Assembly (NCBI GenBank): GCA_029933395.1
Contig: JAOZOG010000047.1
Span: forward strand, 1-12,445
DNA: 12,445 nucleotides
Reading direction: 5' to 3'
From: Sulfurovaceae bacterium
GTDB taxonomy: Bacteria; Campylobacterota; Campylobacteria; Campylobacterales; Sulfurovaceae
A model generated the notes under the pieces. That model was given only the letters and a program-made list of their open reading frames with translations, was not told the origin of the DNA and ran no database searches. Both the position numbers and the translations under genes were made by a program. Of the stretch, positions 1-6,548 are shown in pieces (the stretch's first letter is position 1; each line of letters starts with the position of its first letter).

Positions 1-449
1 CAATCGCCCAGGCACATCACGTACCCGTAGAGATTATCGATTCAAAACGCTTCTCCATTCGGGAAGATTTTGACTGGGAGCTGGTCGACAGGCTGGTGCG
101 ATATCGGCCCGAGTTGACGGTATTGGCAGGCTTTATGCGTATCTTGACACCGGTCTTTACCGACGCTATCCGGGCGATCAACCTGCACCCTTCCCTCCTA
201 CCTCGACACAAGGGCCTTAAAGCGATCGAAAAGAGTTATGCCGATGCGCATCCGACCGGGGGTGTCACTGTCCACTGGGTGAGCAGCGAACTTGATGGGG
301 GAGAGATCATTCTGCAGAGAGAGATCGCCAAAGAGGGGCTCACTCTGGAGGCATATGATCAAATGGTTCGCAGCATCGAAAAGGAGGTTCTGGCAGAGGG
401 AATCGAAAGCGCTCTGGAGAGGATCGAGGATGAAAAAAATGATAATTAA
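1..449 (+). CDS. purN: Phosphoribosylglycinamide formyltransferase (GAR transformylase), 5'-truncated
   Basis: Transfers a formyl group from 10-formyl-tetrahydrofolate to GAR in the third step of de novo purine synthesis (cytosolic). The gene enters from before the window; the reading frame is open from base 3 to the TAA at 447-449, giving about 148 C-terminal residues. The family core is visible: LAGFMRIL, then INLHPSLLP, which supplies the catalytic Asn (codon 180-182) and His (186-188), then GGVTVHWVSSELDGG, which supplies the catalytic Asp (294-296) and the formyl-folate pocket. The usual charged C-terminal helix follows. The missing part is the N-terminal GAR-binding half with its glycine-rich start. 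The GTG at 96 is internal and not the start. purF, another purine gene, lies about 7 kb downstream in a separate unit. The identification is firm from the motifs. Confidence 0.95.
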   Translation, partial: IAQAHHVPVEIIDSKRFSIREDFDWELVDRLVRYRPELTVLAGFMRILTPVFTDAIRAINLHPSLLPRHKGLKAIEKSYADAHPTGGVTVHWVSSELDGGEIILQREIAKEGLTLEAYDQMVRSIEKEVLAEGIESALERIEDEKNDN

Positions 450-458
450 GTTTGGGTA

Positions 459-467
459 TGATATAAC
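459..467 (+). promoter_or_regulatory. Candidate extended -10 promoter for thiG
   Basis: TGATATAAC fits the extended -10 form TGnTATAAT with one mismatch. It lies in the 51-bp purN-thiG gap and would start transcription near 474, leaving a leader of about 27 nt before thiG. No -35 is recognisable. It suggests thiG can be expressed apart from purN. Confidence 0.4.
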
Positions 468-500
468 CCCGAAGTATCAAAAAATGAAGGAAAAAAATAG

Positions 501-1280
501 ATGAATAATGATGTATTGAAAATAGGAAAATATGAACTTGGCAGCCGGTTGATCGTAGGGAGTGGGAAATATGACAGTTTTCAGACGACACGTGATGCGA
601 CGCTGGCGAGCGGCAGTGAGCTGATCACGGTAGCGGTACGACGGCTCAATATCACCGATCCCGAAGAGGAAAATCTGATGGATTATTTCAAAGATACCAA
701 TGTCAAATTTCTCCCAAACTCGGCAGGATGTGTGACAGCGGATGAGGCGATTACCCTCTTCCGGCTGACACGTGAAGCGACCGGTATCGATCTGATCAAG
801 CTCGAAGTGATCGGTGATACCCACAAGACGCTCTATCCCGATGTCGTCGAAACGATCAAAGCCTGCGAAGTACTCTCCAAAGAGGGCTTCACAATCATGG
901 CGTATACCAATGATGACCCCATTATCGCCAAACGTTTGGAAGATGCCGGTGCCCACGCCGTGATGCCGCTGGCAGCACCGATCGGTTCAGGATTGGGCGT
1001 GCAGAACAAATTCAATGTCATCTTCGTTCGTGAAGCGGTCAGCGTACCGGTCATCGTCGATGCGGGTATCGGGTGTGCCAGTGACGCGGCAGCTGCGATG
1101 GAGCTGGGTGCTGACGGTATCCTGACTAACACCGCGATCGCCCAGGCAGACAATCCGATGATGATGGCAGAAGCTATGAGACATGCGGTGATCGCGGGCA
1201 GAATGAGCTATCTGGCAGGAAGAATCCCCAAGCGCCCATTCGCGACAGCGAGCAGTCCGGTCGATGGTATGATTTTCTAA
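501..1280 (+). CDS. thiG: Thiazole synthase ThiG
   Basis: ThiG condenses 1-deoxy-D-xylulose 5-phosphate, dehydroglycine and sulfur from ThiS-thiocarboxylate into the thiazole phosphate of thiamine; it is a cytosolic TIM-barrel enzyme. The 259 residues match the usual length. Seen here: the N-terminal LIVGSGKY block (residues 18-24), LPNSAGC (71-77), and DLIKLEVIGD, whose Lys100 corresponds to the Schiff-base lysine of the family. Phosphate-binding loops follow at PIGSGLG (160-166) and VDAGIG (186-191), then the conserved tail ending in SSPVDGMIF. The ATG start is set by AAGGA at 487-491. The usual partners thiS, thiF and thiH are not adjacent, so thiamine genes are scattered or thiG is relocated. 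thiG lies 51 bp after purN and probably has its own promoter. Confidence 0.97.
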   Translation: MNNDVLKIGKYELGSRLIVGSGKYDSFQTTRDATLASGSELITVAVRRLNITDPEEENLMDYFKDTNVKFLPNSAGCVTADEAITLFRLTREATGIDLIKLEVIGDTHKTLYPDVVETIKACEVLSKEGFTIMAYTNDDPIIAKRLEDAGAHAVMPLAAPIGSGLGVQNKFNVIFVREAVSVPVIVDAGIGCASDAAAAMELGADGILTNTAIAQADNPMMMAEAMRHAVIAGRMSYLAGRIPKRPFATASSPVDGMIF

Positions 1281-1305
1281 ATTTTCCACATTTTTTAAAA
1301 TCTTT

Positions 1306-1329
1306 GAATGAAGCTCTTGGGCTTCGTTC
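1306..1329 (+). terminator. Weak hairpin after thiG, possible terminator
   Basis: GAATGAAGC and GCTTCGTTC form a 9-bp stem with one G-T pair and a 6-nt loop, 25 bp after the thiG stop. Only a broken T-run (ACTATTTCTCC) follows on the + strand, so intrinsic termination would be weak. Confidence 0.35.
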
Positions 1330-1381
1330 GACTATTTCTCCTGCGTATCTCGCTGCTCCAAACTTTTATCCATATCACTTT

Positions 1382-1390
1382 TGCTATTAT
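1382..1390 (+). promoter_or_regulatory. Candidate extended -10 promoter for the FDH-like gene
   Basis: TGCTATTAT, preceded by CTTTT, matches TGnTATAAT with one mismatch and resembles the element before the PhyH gene (TGCTATAAT). Transcription would start near 1397 with a leader of about 64 nt. A second possible -10, TATAAG, lies at 1411-1416. The gap 1281-1460 otherwise holds only the weak hairpin. Confidence 0.35.
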
Positions 1391-1460
1391 TAGAGGTGCC
1401 CTTAAGCCAATATAAGATAGAAATATGAATAGATAATGATTCCCTCACAAAAGGCTTCCC

Positions 1461-3566
1461 ATGACAAAAAAACATGAAACAAAAGAGATCGAAAGTGTTT
1501 GCACCTATTGCGGTGTAGGATGCGATATCACAGGCGTGGTCGAGGAGAACAGGATCGTGAAGATCTTTGCGCAGCAGGATGGGGTGGTTTCTCAGGGGAA
1601 ACTCTGCATCAAGGGGAAGTACGGGTATGATTTTGTAGATGCCCATGACCGTATCCGGGAGCCGCGCATCAAAAAGCACTTTTTGGCAAAAAATCCACAA
1701 ATCAAAGCAGCCATTTCCGACAGACTTGTCGAGTTCGACCATGACTATGTGACCTGCGATCTGGAGAGTGCCGTGACAGCAGCAGCGATGAAACTTGAAG
1801 AGATCAGGCAGAACTATGGAGGAGAGAGTTTCTGTGCGATCGGCGGTGCGCGGACATCGTGCGAGGGGGCGTATGCTTTTCAGAAATTTTGCCGTGAGAC
1901 CATGGATTCGCCACATGTGGATAACTGCGCACGGGTTTGTCATTCGCCTTCGCTGAAGGGTATGCGTGCGACGATCGGGGAGGGTGCGGCGACCAATCCC
2001 TATAATGATATCTACGAAACGGAATTCATGATCGTCATCGGCTCCAATACGATGGAGGCACATCCGATCATCGCCAACCGTATCGTCGATATGGCCAAGA
2101 CACACAATAACCTTGCCGTGATCGATGTGCGGGAGACCAAACTCGCCAAACTCGCCAAACACAACTGTATCATCCCCTACGAAGCCAATCTGCTGATCCT
2201 CAATATGATGGCCTATGTGATCATCGACGAGGAGCTTTATGACGAGAGCTTTGTCGAGAGTCGCACGAAGGGCTTTGAGAAATTCAAAGAGCAGGTACTG
2301 AACGACCCCTATGCCAATCCAGCGTTTTTCAAAAAAATAGAAGGGTACGAATATCTTGCCAAGATGATTCCCAATATCGCCAGAGAGTATGCCGTGAAAA
2401 AGTCGATGATCTTCTGGGGATTGGGGATCACGGAGCATCTGGATGGTTCTTATGCCGTGATGGCGATCACGCATCTGGGAATGATGACGGGCAATGTCGG
2501 CAAGACTGGCGCAGGTTTTATGCCGCTGCGGGGGCAGAACAATGTCCAGGGGGCCTGCGATATGGGCTGCTTGCCCTACTATGCGCCGGATTACCAGAAG
2601 CCTGAAAAGATAGGAATGATGACCCCACAGCTGATCGATGCGATGTTCGAAGGGAAGATCAAAGCGCTACTCAATATGGGGGAGGATATCGTCCATATCC
2701 ACCCCAACGCCAACAAAACTGAAAAGGCACTCAAGGCGTTGGAGTTTATCATGGTGCAGGAGCTCTTCATGACTGAGATCGCCCAAAAAGCCGATATCGT
2801 GATCGGGGTCAAGTCCGCTTATGAAAAGACAGGTGTTTATGTCAATGCGATGCGGCGGCTGCATCTTTCACAGCCATTGGTCGAGAGTGATTTGCCGGAT
2901 GATTGGGAAGTGTTGACGATGCTGGATAAAAAACTGGGCGGAAGTTTCGGCTTTGAAAGCAGTGAAGATGTCTGGAATGAGGTCAGAGAAGCGGCGCCGC
3001 GCAGATTTTCGGGTGCTGCCTATTATCGACTGGCACGCCATAGAAAAAGAGGAATGCAGTGGCCGATCTATCACGAAGATACGCCGGTGCTGCACCTGCT
3101 GGATTTTCGGACAGAAGATGGATTGGGAAATTATGTCTATAAGCAGTATGAGCCCAGAGGGATGATTCAGGAGATTCTTGACGGTAGCTTCTACAATGAT
3201 TCGCTGGAGGGGTACTATCTGACGACAGGCCGAACCCTGGCACACTACAACAACGCCGCACAAACCAGGCGCAGTCGGAAGCTTGACAGTAAATACGATG
3301 AAGATCTGCTGCTTGCACCTCTGGAGGCGGAAGAGCTGTTTGGCGAGTATGTGATTCTTCGTACGAGACACGGGGAGACGGCACCCCTGCCGGTCAAATA
3401 TACGGATAAAATCAGACCAAAAACACTCTTTTGTACTTTCCATCACGCCAAATCGAAGATCAATACCATCTTTGGTGATGAGTGTGATGAGCTGATTATG
3501 ACGGCACGCTTCAAGTCGCTCAAGGTGACAGTGATGCCGGTAGATGGGCAGATCGCCTGTGGATAA
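1461..3566 (+). CDS. Formate dehydrogenase H-like molybdopterin oxidoreductase, Cys form, orphan
   Basis: A 701-residue catalytic subunit of the DMSO-reductase superfamily, close in length to E. coli FdhF (about 715). It has no Tat signal and no extra N-terminal ferredoxin domain, so it should be cytoplasmic. Cys14, Cys17, Cys21 and Cys49 form the [4Fe-4S] site, with Lys51 in the usual electron-transfer position. ARVCH gives Cys160-His161, the Mo ligand and active-site His; the codon is TGT, so this is cysteine and not selenocysteine. LRGQNNVQGACDMG carries the active-site Arg357. The C-terminal dinucleotide-binding domain starts near YYLTTGR. An oddity is that the usual DVILP...EGR region reads DIVIG...NAMRR (445-466), lacking the conserved Pro. 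No FdhB, FdhC, FdhD, hydrogenase or cofactor genes flank it, so the partner and even the substrate are unproven. The ATG is preceded by AAGG at 1451-1454. Confidence 0.85.
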   Translation: MTKKHETKEIESVCTYCGVGCDITGVVEENRIVKIFAQQDGVVSQGKLCIKGKYGYDFVDAHDRIREPRIKKHFLAKNPQIKAAISDRLVEFDHDYVTCDLESAVTAAAMKLEEIRQNYGGESFCAIGGARTSCEGAYAFQKFCRETMDSPHVDNCARVCHSPSLKGMRATIGEGAATNPYNDIYETEFMIVIGSNTMEAHPIIANRIVDMAKTHNNLAVIDVRETKLAKLAKHNCIIPYEANLLILNMMAYVIIDEELYDESFVESRTKGFEKFKEQVLNDPYANPAFFKKIEGYEYLAKMIPNIAREYAVKKSMIFWGLGITEHLDGSYAVMAITHLGMMTGNVGKTGAGFMPLRGQNNVQGACDMGCLPYYAPDYQKPEKIGMMTPQLIDAMFEGKIKALLNMGEDIVHIHPNANKTEKALKALEFIMVQELFMTEIAQKADIVIGVKSAYEKTGVYVNAMRRLHLSQPLVESDLPDDWEVLTMLDKKLGGSFGFESSEDVWNEVREAAPRRFSGAAYYRLARHRKRGMQWPIYHEDTPVLHLLDFRTEDGLGNYVYKQYEPRGMIQEILDGSFYNDSLEGYYLTTGRTLAHYNNAAQTRRSRKLDSKYDEDLLLAPLEAEELFGEYVILRTRHGETAPLPVKYTDKIRPKTLFCTFHHAKSKINTIFGDECDELIMTARFKSLKVTVMPVDGQIACG

Positions 3567-3662
3567 TCGTTAGATTGCCGTAGTGTGGGCATATTTCAAT
3601 TTGATATTTTTCCTTCCACTCTTTAATGTTCTGTGCCATACTCCCAAAAAAAGGAGAAAGTG

Positions 3663-4013
3663 ATGAGTCGGGAGAGAGCCCTGCTGAAAACCTTTGGCAA
3701 CGAGAGTGAAGAGTTGGCGACACGTTATCTGGAGGATAGCGGTTTTGTGATTGTCGAACGGAATTTTTACGCTAGAAAGTTGGGTGAGATCGATATCATC
3801 GCGCAAAAAAGAGGGGTACTCCATTTTATCGAAGTCAAGAGTGGCAGGGCGGATTTCGACCCGATCTATAATGTAACACCTGCCAAGATCCGCAAGGTGA
3901 TCAACTCTGCATACTACTATCTCAAAGTCAAAAAGCTCGATACCCCTTTCTCCATCGATGCACTGATCATCCGAAAGGGATCGGTGGAGTTGATCGAGAA
4001 CATCACATTGTAA
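3663..4013 (+). CDS. yraN: YraN family (UPF0102) predicted endonuclease-like protein
   Basis: A small protein of 116 residues with the PD-(D/E)XK nuclease-like fold of the YraN/UPF0102 family; the cellular role of the family is poorly defined. Key positions are visible: Glu17 in GNESEELATRYL, then GEIDII with Glu42 and Asp44, then FIEVK with Glu57 and Lys59, matching the family's acidic/Lys constellation. I chose the ATG at 3663 because AAGGAG at 3651-3656 sits 6 nt upstream. A GTG at 3633 would add ten residues but lacks such a site. In Campylobacter and Helicobacter, from memory, this family sits between hom and trxA-trxB. Here hom is replaced by the FDH-like gene and a PhyH gene separates yraN from trxA. 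No clear promoter was found in 3567-3662. Confidence 0.9.
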   Translation: MSRERALLKTFGNESEELATRYLEDSGFVIVERNFYARKLGEIDIIAQKRGVLHFIEVKSGRADFDPIYNVTPAKIRKVINSAYYYLKVKKLDTPFSIDALIIRKGSVELIENITL

Positions 4014-4023
4014 GCACTCTTTT

Positions 4024-4032
4024 TGCTATAAT
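4024..4032 (+). promoter_or_regulatory. Extended -10 promoter before the hairpin element and the PhyH gene
   Basis: TGCTATAAT is a perfect extended -10 (TGnTATAAT) behind a T-run (CTCTTTTT). Transcription would begin near 4039, so the hairpin at 4055-4149 would be the first thing transcribed and the PhyH mRNA would have a leader of about 155 nt. Confidence 0.55.
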
Positions 4033-4054
4033 GAATTGCTGAATGAGTGGTAGC

Positions 4055-4149
4055 CAAACAATTTGTCTCAATACTCCTGCACCTTGCAAACGCAAGCGCC
4101 CTTTTCAAGGGTGGGGTGCAAGGTTTGTCGCATTGAGACAAATTGTTTG
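4055..4149. repeat. 95-nt inverted-repeat element with perfect 18-bp arms
   Basis: The arm CAAACAATTTGTCTCAAT (4055-4072) is perfectly complementary to 4132-4149. Inside, ACCTTGCA (4081-4088) pairs with TGCAAGGT (4117-4124), and CGCCCTT (4097-4103) pairs with AAGGGTG (4107-4113, one G-T) around a 3-nt loop. The whole can fold as one long interrupted hairpin. No T-tract follows on either strand, so it is not an ordinary intrinsic terminator. No target-site duplication is evident. It could be a small dispersed repeat (MITE- or REP-like), a structured 5' leader, or a small RNA. Confidence 0.8.
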
Positions 4150-4193
4150 ACGGATTACCTGAAACGCTTCTATTTACAAAAAAGAGGACGAAG

Positions 4194-4976
4194 ATGAAAT
4201 TGACCAAAGAAGAACTTGAAACCTTTGAATCGAAGGGCTATCTTGTATTGCGGAAGTTTGCAGATGAAGCGCAGTGTGATACGATCCTGGATATCGCCAA
4301 GGCGCATCTGAAGCACAAAGTACCTCCCATAGAGACAGAATCGGAGTATGTCGGTAAATCCAAAGAGGAGAGAGAGATGATTTCCGATGGACATGCGGAG
4401 CAGCTGGAGGAGCGCATCACGGTGAGGCGGCTCAGGCAGGTGTACCATCGCGATATTGTTTTCAAACGATGGATGGAGAGTGAAAAAATCCGTCCCCTTC
4501 TCAAGCAGATTCTGGGGGAGAGCCCCGTGATCACCATTGCTCACCACAACTCCATTATGACCAAGATGCCGCATACCTCTACAGAGACCTCATGGCACCA
4601 GGATATCCGCTATTGGCGCTTCGAAGACGACAATCTCGTCTCGGTCTGGCTGGCGCTCGACGAGGAGAACAGTGAAAACGGCGTACTCGAATTTATACCG
4701 GGCAGCCATAAAATGGTATTTGCACCTGAGCAGTTTGATGAAAAAGAGTATTTTCTTGAAAACCGGGCAGAGAACCGAACATTGGCTGACAGCAGAGAAC
4801 AGACAGTGTTACAAAAAGGAGATGTGGTATTTTTTCACAGCAAGTTGCTTCACAGAGCCAATAGAAACCGTACGCAAAGCCCGAAAATTTCGTTCGTCTA
4901 TACGGTGCATGGCATCTCCAACCATCCTGTTCCCGGCACCAGATCGAGTGAATATCCCGAAGTGATTCTGCCATAA
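4194..4976 (+). CDS. Phytanoyl-CoA dioxygenase (PhyH) family protein, Fe(II)/2-oxoglutarate-dependent oxygenase
   Basis: A 260-residue double-stranded beta-helix oxygenase. Family members hydroxylate small molecules using Fe(II), O2 and 2-oxoglutarate; the substrate here cannot be told. The iron triad is visible: His135 and Asp137 in SWHQD, and His220 in SKLLH. GVLEFIPGSHK (163-173) is the usual PhyH core strand. The residue that binds 2-oxoglutarate, normally Arg eleven residues after the distal His, is Lys231 here. The start is the ATG at 4194, set by AGAGGA at 4183-4188. An upstream TTG at 4143 would begin inside the hairpin arm and is unlikely. No signal peptide, so cytosolic. The gene stands alone between yraN and trxA, with its own promoter and terminator, which suggests an accessory insertion into a conserved neighbourhood. 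Confidence 0.88.
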   Translation: MKLTKEELETFESKGYLVLRKFADEAQCDTILDIAKAHLKHKVPPIETESEYVGKSKEEREMISDGHAEQLEERITVRRLRQVYHRDIVFKRWMESEKIRPLLKQILGESPVITIAHHNSIMTKMPHTSTETSWHQDIRYWRFEDDNLVSVWLALDEENSENGVLEFIPGSHKMVFAPEQFDEKEYFLENRAENRTLADSREQTVLQKGDVVFFHSKLLHRANRNRTQSPKISFVYTVHGISNHPVPGTRSSEYPEVILP

Positions 4977-4998
4977 AAGAGAGATTCACTCTTTTTTT
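4975..4998 (+). terminator. Intrinsic terminator after the PhyH gene
   Basis: AAAGAGAG, a 5-nt loop and CTCTTTTTTT form an A/T-rich stem of 7 to 9 bp that begins within the stop codon and runs into seven T residues (4992-4998). It separates the PhyH gene from trxA. Confidence 0.6.
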
Positions 4999-5009
4999 CA
5001 CGCACTTTA

Positions 5010-5038
5010 TTGACAAAATAAAAAATATTAGTTATAAC
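5010..5038 (+). promoter_or_regulatory. Sigma-70 promoter for trxA
   Basis: TTGACA (5010-5015), a 17-bp spacer and TATAAC (5033-5038) make a near-consensus promoter just after the PhyH terminator. Two further TATAAT boxes, at 5053-5058 and 5089-5094, could serve as alternative -10 elements, so trxA may have more than one start site. Confidence 0.6.
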
Positions 5039-5122
5039 TACGCCACAAAATCTATAATTACATGACTCTTTCTTAAAGCGGGAGGCTGTATAATAGATTA
5101 TTCAAACTTTAAAGGAATAAGT

Positions 5123-5440
5123 ATGGCAAAATATGTTGAGCTGAATAGCAGCAACTTCGATGCAACGATCGCCGAAGGCGTAACAATGGTAGATTTCTGG
5201 GCACCGTGGTGCGGGCCTTGTAGAATGATCGCTCCGGTTGTCGAGGAGTTGGCAGAGGATTTTGAGGGCAAAGCGACAATCGCAAAAGTCAACACAGACG
5301 AAGAGCAGGATATCGCTGTCAAGTATGGTATCCGATCTATCCCCTCCATCCTCTTCTTCAAAGACGGCCAGGTCGTAGACCAGATGGTCGGCGCAGCCGG
5401 CAAAGATGTTTTTGCTGACAAGCTGAACGCACTGCTGTAA
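5123..5440 (+). CDS. trxA: Thioredoxin TrxA
   Basis: A small cytosolic protein-disulfide reductant, 105 residues, the usual size. The redox motif WCGPC places the active cysteines at 30 and 33. The buried Asp24 precedes it (VDFWAPWC), and the cis-proline is Pro74 in RSIPSILFF. Full length with the usual C-terminal helix. AAAGGA at 5111-5116 sets the ATG. It lies next to trxB, its NADPH-dependent reductase, but a strong terminator separates them, so the two can be expressed at different levels. The yraN-trxA-trxB order recalls Helicobacter and Campylobacter, apart from the inserted PhyH gene. Confidence 0.99.
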   Translation: MAKYVELNSSNFDATIAEGVTMVDFWAPWCGPCRMIAPVVEELAEDFEGKATIAKVNTDEEQDIAVKYGIRSIPSILFFKDGQVVDQMVGAAGKDVFADKLNALL

Positions 5441-5450
5441 CACACCATAA

Positions 5451-5492
5451 CCAAAACGGAGCACAAAAGGCTCTGTTTTGGCTTCACTTTTT
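5451..5492 (+). terminator. Intrinsic terminator after trxA
   Basis: CCAAAACGGAGC (5451-5462) and GCTCTGTTTTGG (5470-5481) form a 12-bp stem with one G-T pair and a 7-nt loop. A TTTTT run follows at 5488-5492. It ends the trxA transcript before trxB. Confidence 0.75.
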
Positions 5493-5504
5493 ATCCCTTT
5501 TAGA

Positions 5505-5510
5505 TATAAT
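5505..5510 (+). promoter_or_regulatory. Candidate -10 box for the trxB-dapB-purF operon
   Basis: A perfect TATAAT in TTTTAGATATAAT directly after the trxA terminator; no good -35 is seen. Transcription would start near 5517, leaving a leader of about 90 nt that contains the inverted repeat at 5536-5581. Confidence 0.45.
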
Positions 5511-5535
5511 CCATTCAAACACCAAATCAAGAGAG

Positions 5536-5581
5536 TTTTTAAAGAAATTGTTATATGAATTTACGATACTTTCTTTAAAAA
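5536..5581. repeat. 12-bp perfect inverted repeat in the trxB leader
   Basis: TTTTTAAAGAAA (5536-5547) and TTTCTTTAAAAA (5570-5581) are exact reverse complements separated by 22 nt. The repeat ends 12 nt before the trxB ribosome-binding site (AAAAGGA, 5593-5599). It could be an operator or an A/U-rich RNA hairpin; there is no further evidence for either. Confidence 0.6.
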
Positions 5582-5605
5582 TTTAACCCATTAAAAGGAT
5601 GTGTG

Positions 5606-6547
5606 ATGTTGGATTGTGCAATTATCGGAGGAGGACCTGCCGGAATGACAGCGGGACTCTATGCTACAAGAGGCGGATTGAAAAATGTCGTACTGTTCGA
5701 GAAGGGTATGCCCGGCGGACAGATCACGCAGAGCAGTGAAATCGAAAACTATCCCGGATTTTTCGAGCATGGCAAAACAGGTATGGACTTTATGGATACC
5801 TGGCAGGAGCAGGTTTTTCACTTTGGGTTGGAGCACCGTCTCGATGAGGTCAAGCAGGTACGCAAAGAGGGTGATCATTTTGTGATAGAGATTGCAGGCG
5901 GAGAGCCGGTCGAAGCGAAAACCGTTGTTGTTGGTACGGGAAGTACACCCAAGCGGGCCGGTTTCAAAGGGGAAGAGGAATTTTTCGGGAAGGGTGTCAG
6001 TACCTGTGCAACCTGCGACGGATTTTTTTACAAGAATAAAGAGGTTGCCGTACTTGGAGGTGGGGATACTGCTCTGGAAGAGGCACACTATCTCTCCAAT
6101 ATCTGCAGCAAAGTCTATGTGGTACATCGTCGCGACACTTTCCGTGCAGCACCGTCGACAGTCGATCGTGTGATGCGAACGGAAAATATCGAACTGATTA
6201 CCGATACGACGGTCGAAGAGGTCGTTGGGGATGCGATGGGTGTGACGGGCATCAAGCTCAAGAACAAGAAGAGCGGAGAAGAGACACTGCTGGAAGTTCC
6301 CGGTGTTTTCGTCTTCGTCGGACATGATGTGAACAATCACGTCCTCAAAGACGGAGAGGGGAATTTCATCTGCGATGTCAATGAGCAGGGTCAGGTGATC
6401 GTCGATTTGAGTATGCGTACCTCTCTGGAGGGGCTTTTTGCAGCCGGTGACCTGCGCATCGAAGCACCCAAACAGGTCGTTTGTGCCGCGGGTGACGGAG
6501 CGGTCGCCGCACTTCAAGTGATCTCTTACATCCAGGAGCAGGCGTAA
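5606..6547 (+). CDS. trxB: Thioredoxin reductase (NADPH)
   Basis: A flavoenzyme that passes electrons from NADPH through FAD and a disulfide to thioredoxin; cytosolic, 313 residues, the bacterial low-molecular-weight type. Domains in order: FAD-binding GGGPAG (8-13); the redox motif CATC (Cys134, Cys137) inside the NADPH domain; NADPH-binding GGGDTA (151-156) with HRR at 174-176, the NADPH-specific arginines; and the C-terminal FAD motif FAAGD (278-282). I chose the ATG at 5606 because AAAAGGA at 5593-5599 gives a 6-nt spacer. The GTG at 5603, one codon earlier, is too close. First gene of a packed run: dapB starts one base after its stop. Its substrate TrxA is encoded just upstream. Confidence 0.97.
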   Translation: MLDCAIIGGGPAGMTAGLYATRGGLKNVVLFEKGMPGGQITQSSEIENYPGFFEHGKTGMDFMDTWQEQVFHFGLEHRLDEVKQVRKEGDHFVIEIAGGEPVEAKTVVVGTGSTPKRAGFKGEEEFFGKGVSTCATCDGFFYKNKEVAVLGGGDTALEEAHYLSNICSKVYVVHRRDTFRAAPSTVDRVMRTENIELITDTTVEEVVGDAMGVTGIKLKNKKSGEETLLEVPGVFVFVGHDVNNHVLKDGEGNFICDVNEQGQVIVDLSMRTSLEGLFAAGDLRIEAPKQVVCAAGDGAVAALQVISYIQEQA

Positions 6548-6548
6548 G

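Noticed and set aside
1938..1940. Possible selenocysteine site in the formate dehydrogenase-like protein
   Set aside because: The codon is TGT (Cys), not TGA, so no selenocysteine insertion is involved.
1332..2474. 380-codon open frame on the minus strand opposite the FDH-like gene
   Set aside because: It lies antisense to the well-supported iron-sulfur and molybdopterin domains, has a composition typical of antisense frames, and shows no recognisable domain.
4055..4149. The hairpin read as an intrinsic terminator for yraN
   Set aside because: No T-tract follows on either strand, and a perfect extended -10 lies just upstream of it, so it is more likely transcribed as a leader.
4143..4193. 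Upstream TTG start for the PhyH gene, adding 17 residues
   Set aside because: It begins inside the right arm of the hairpin element, has no ribosome-binding site, and the ATG at 4194 has AGAGGA at a good distance.
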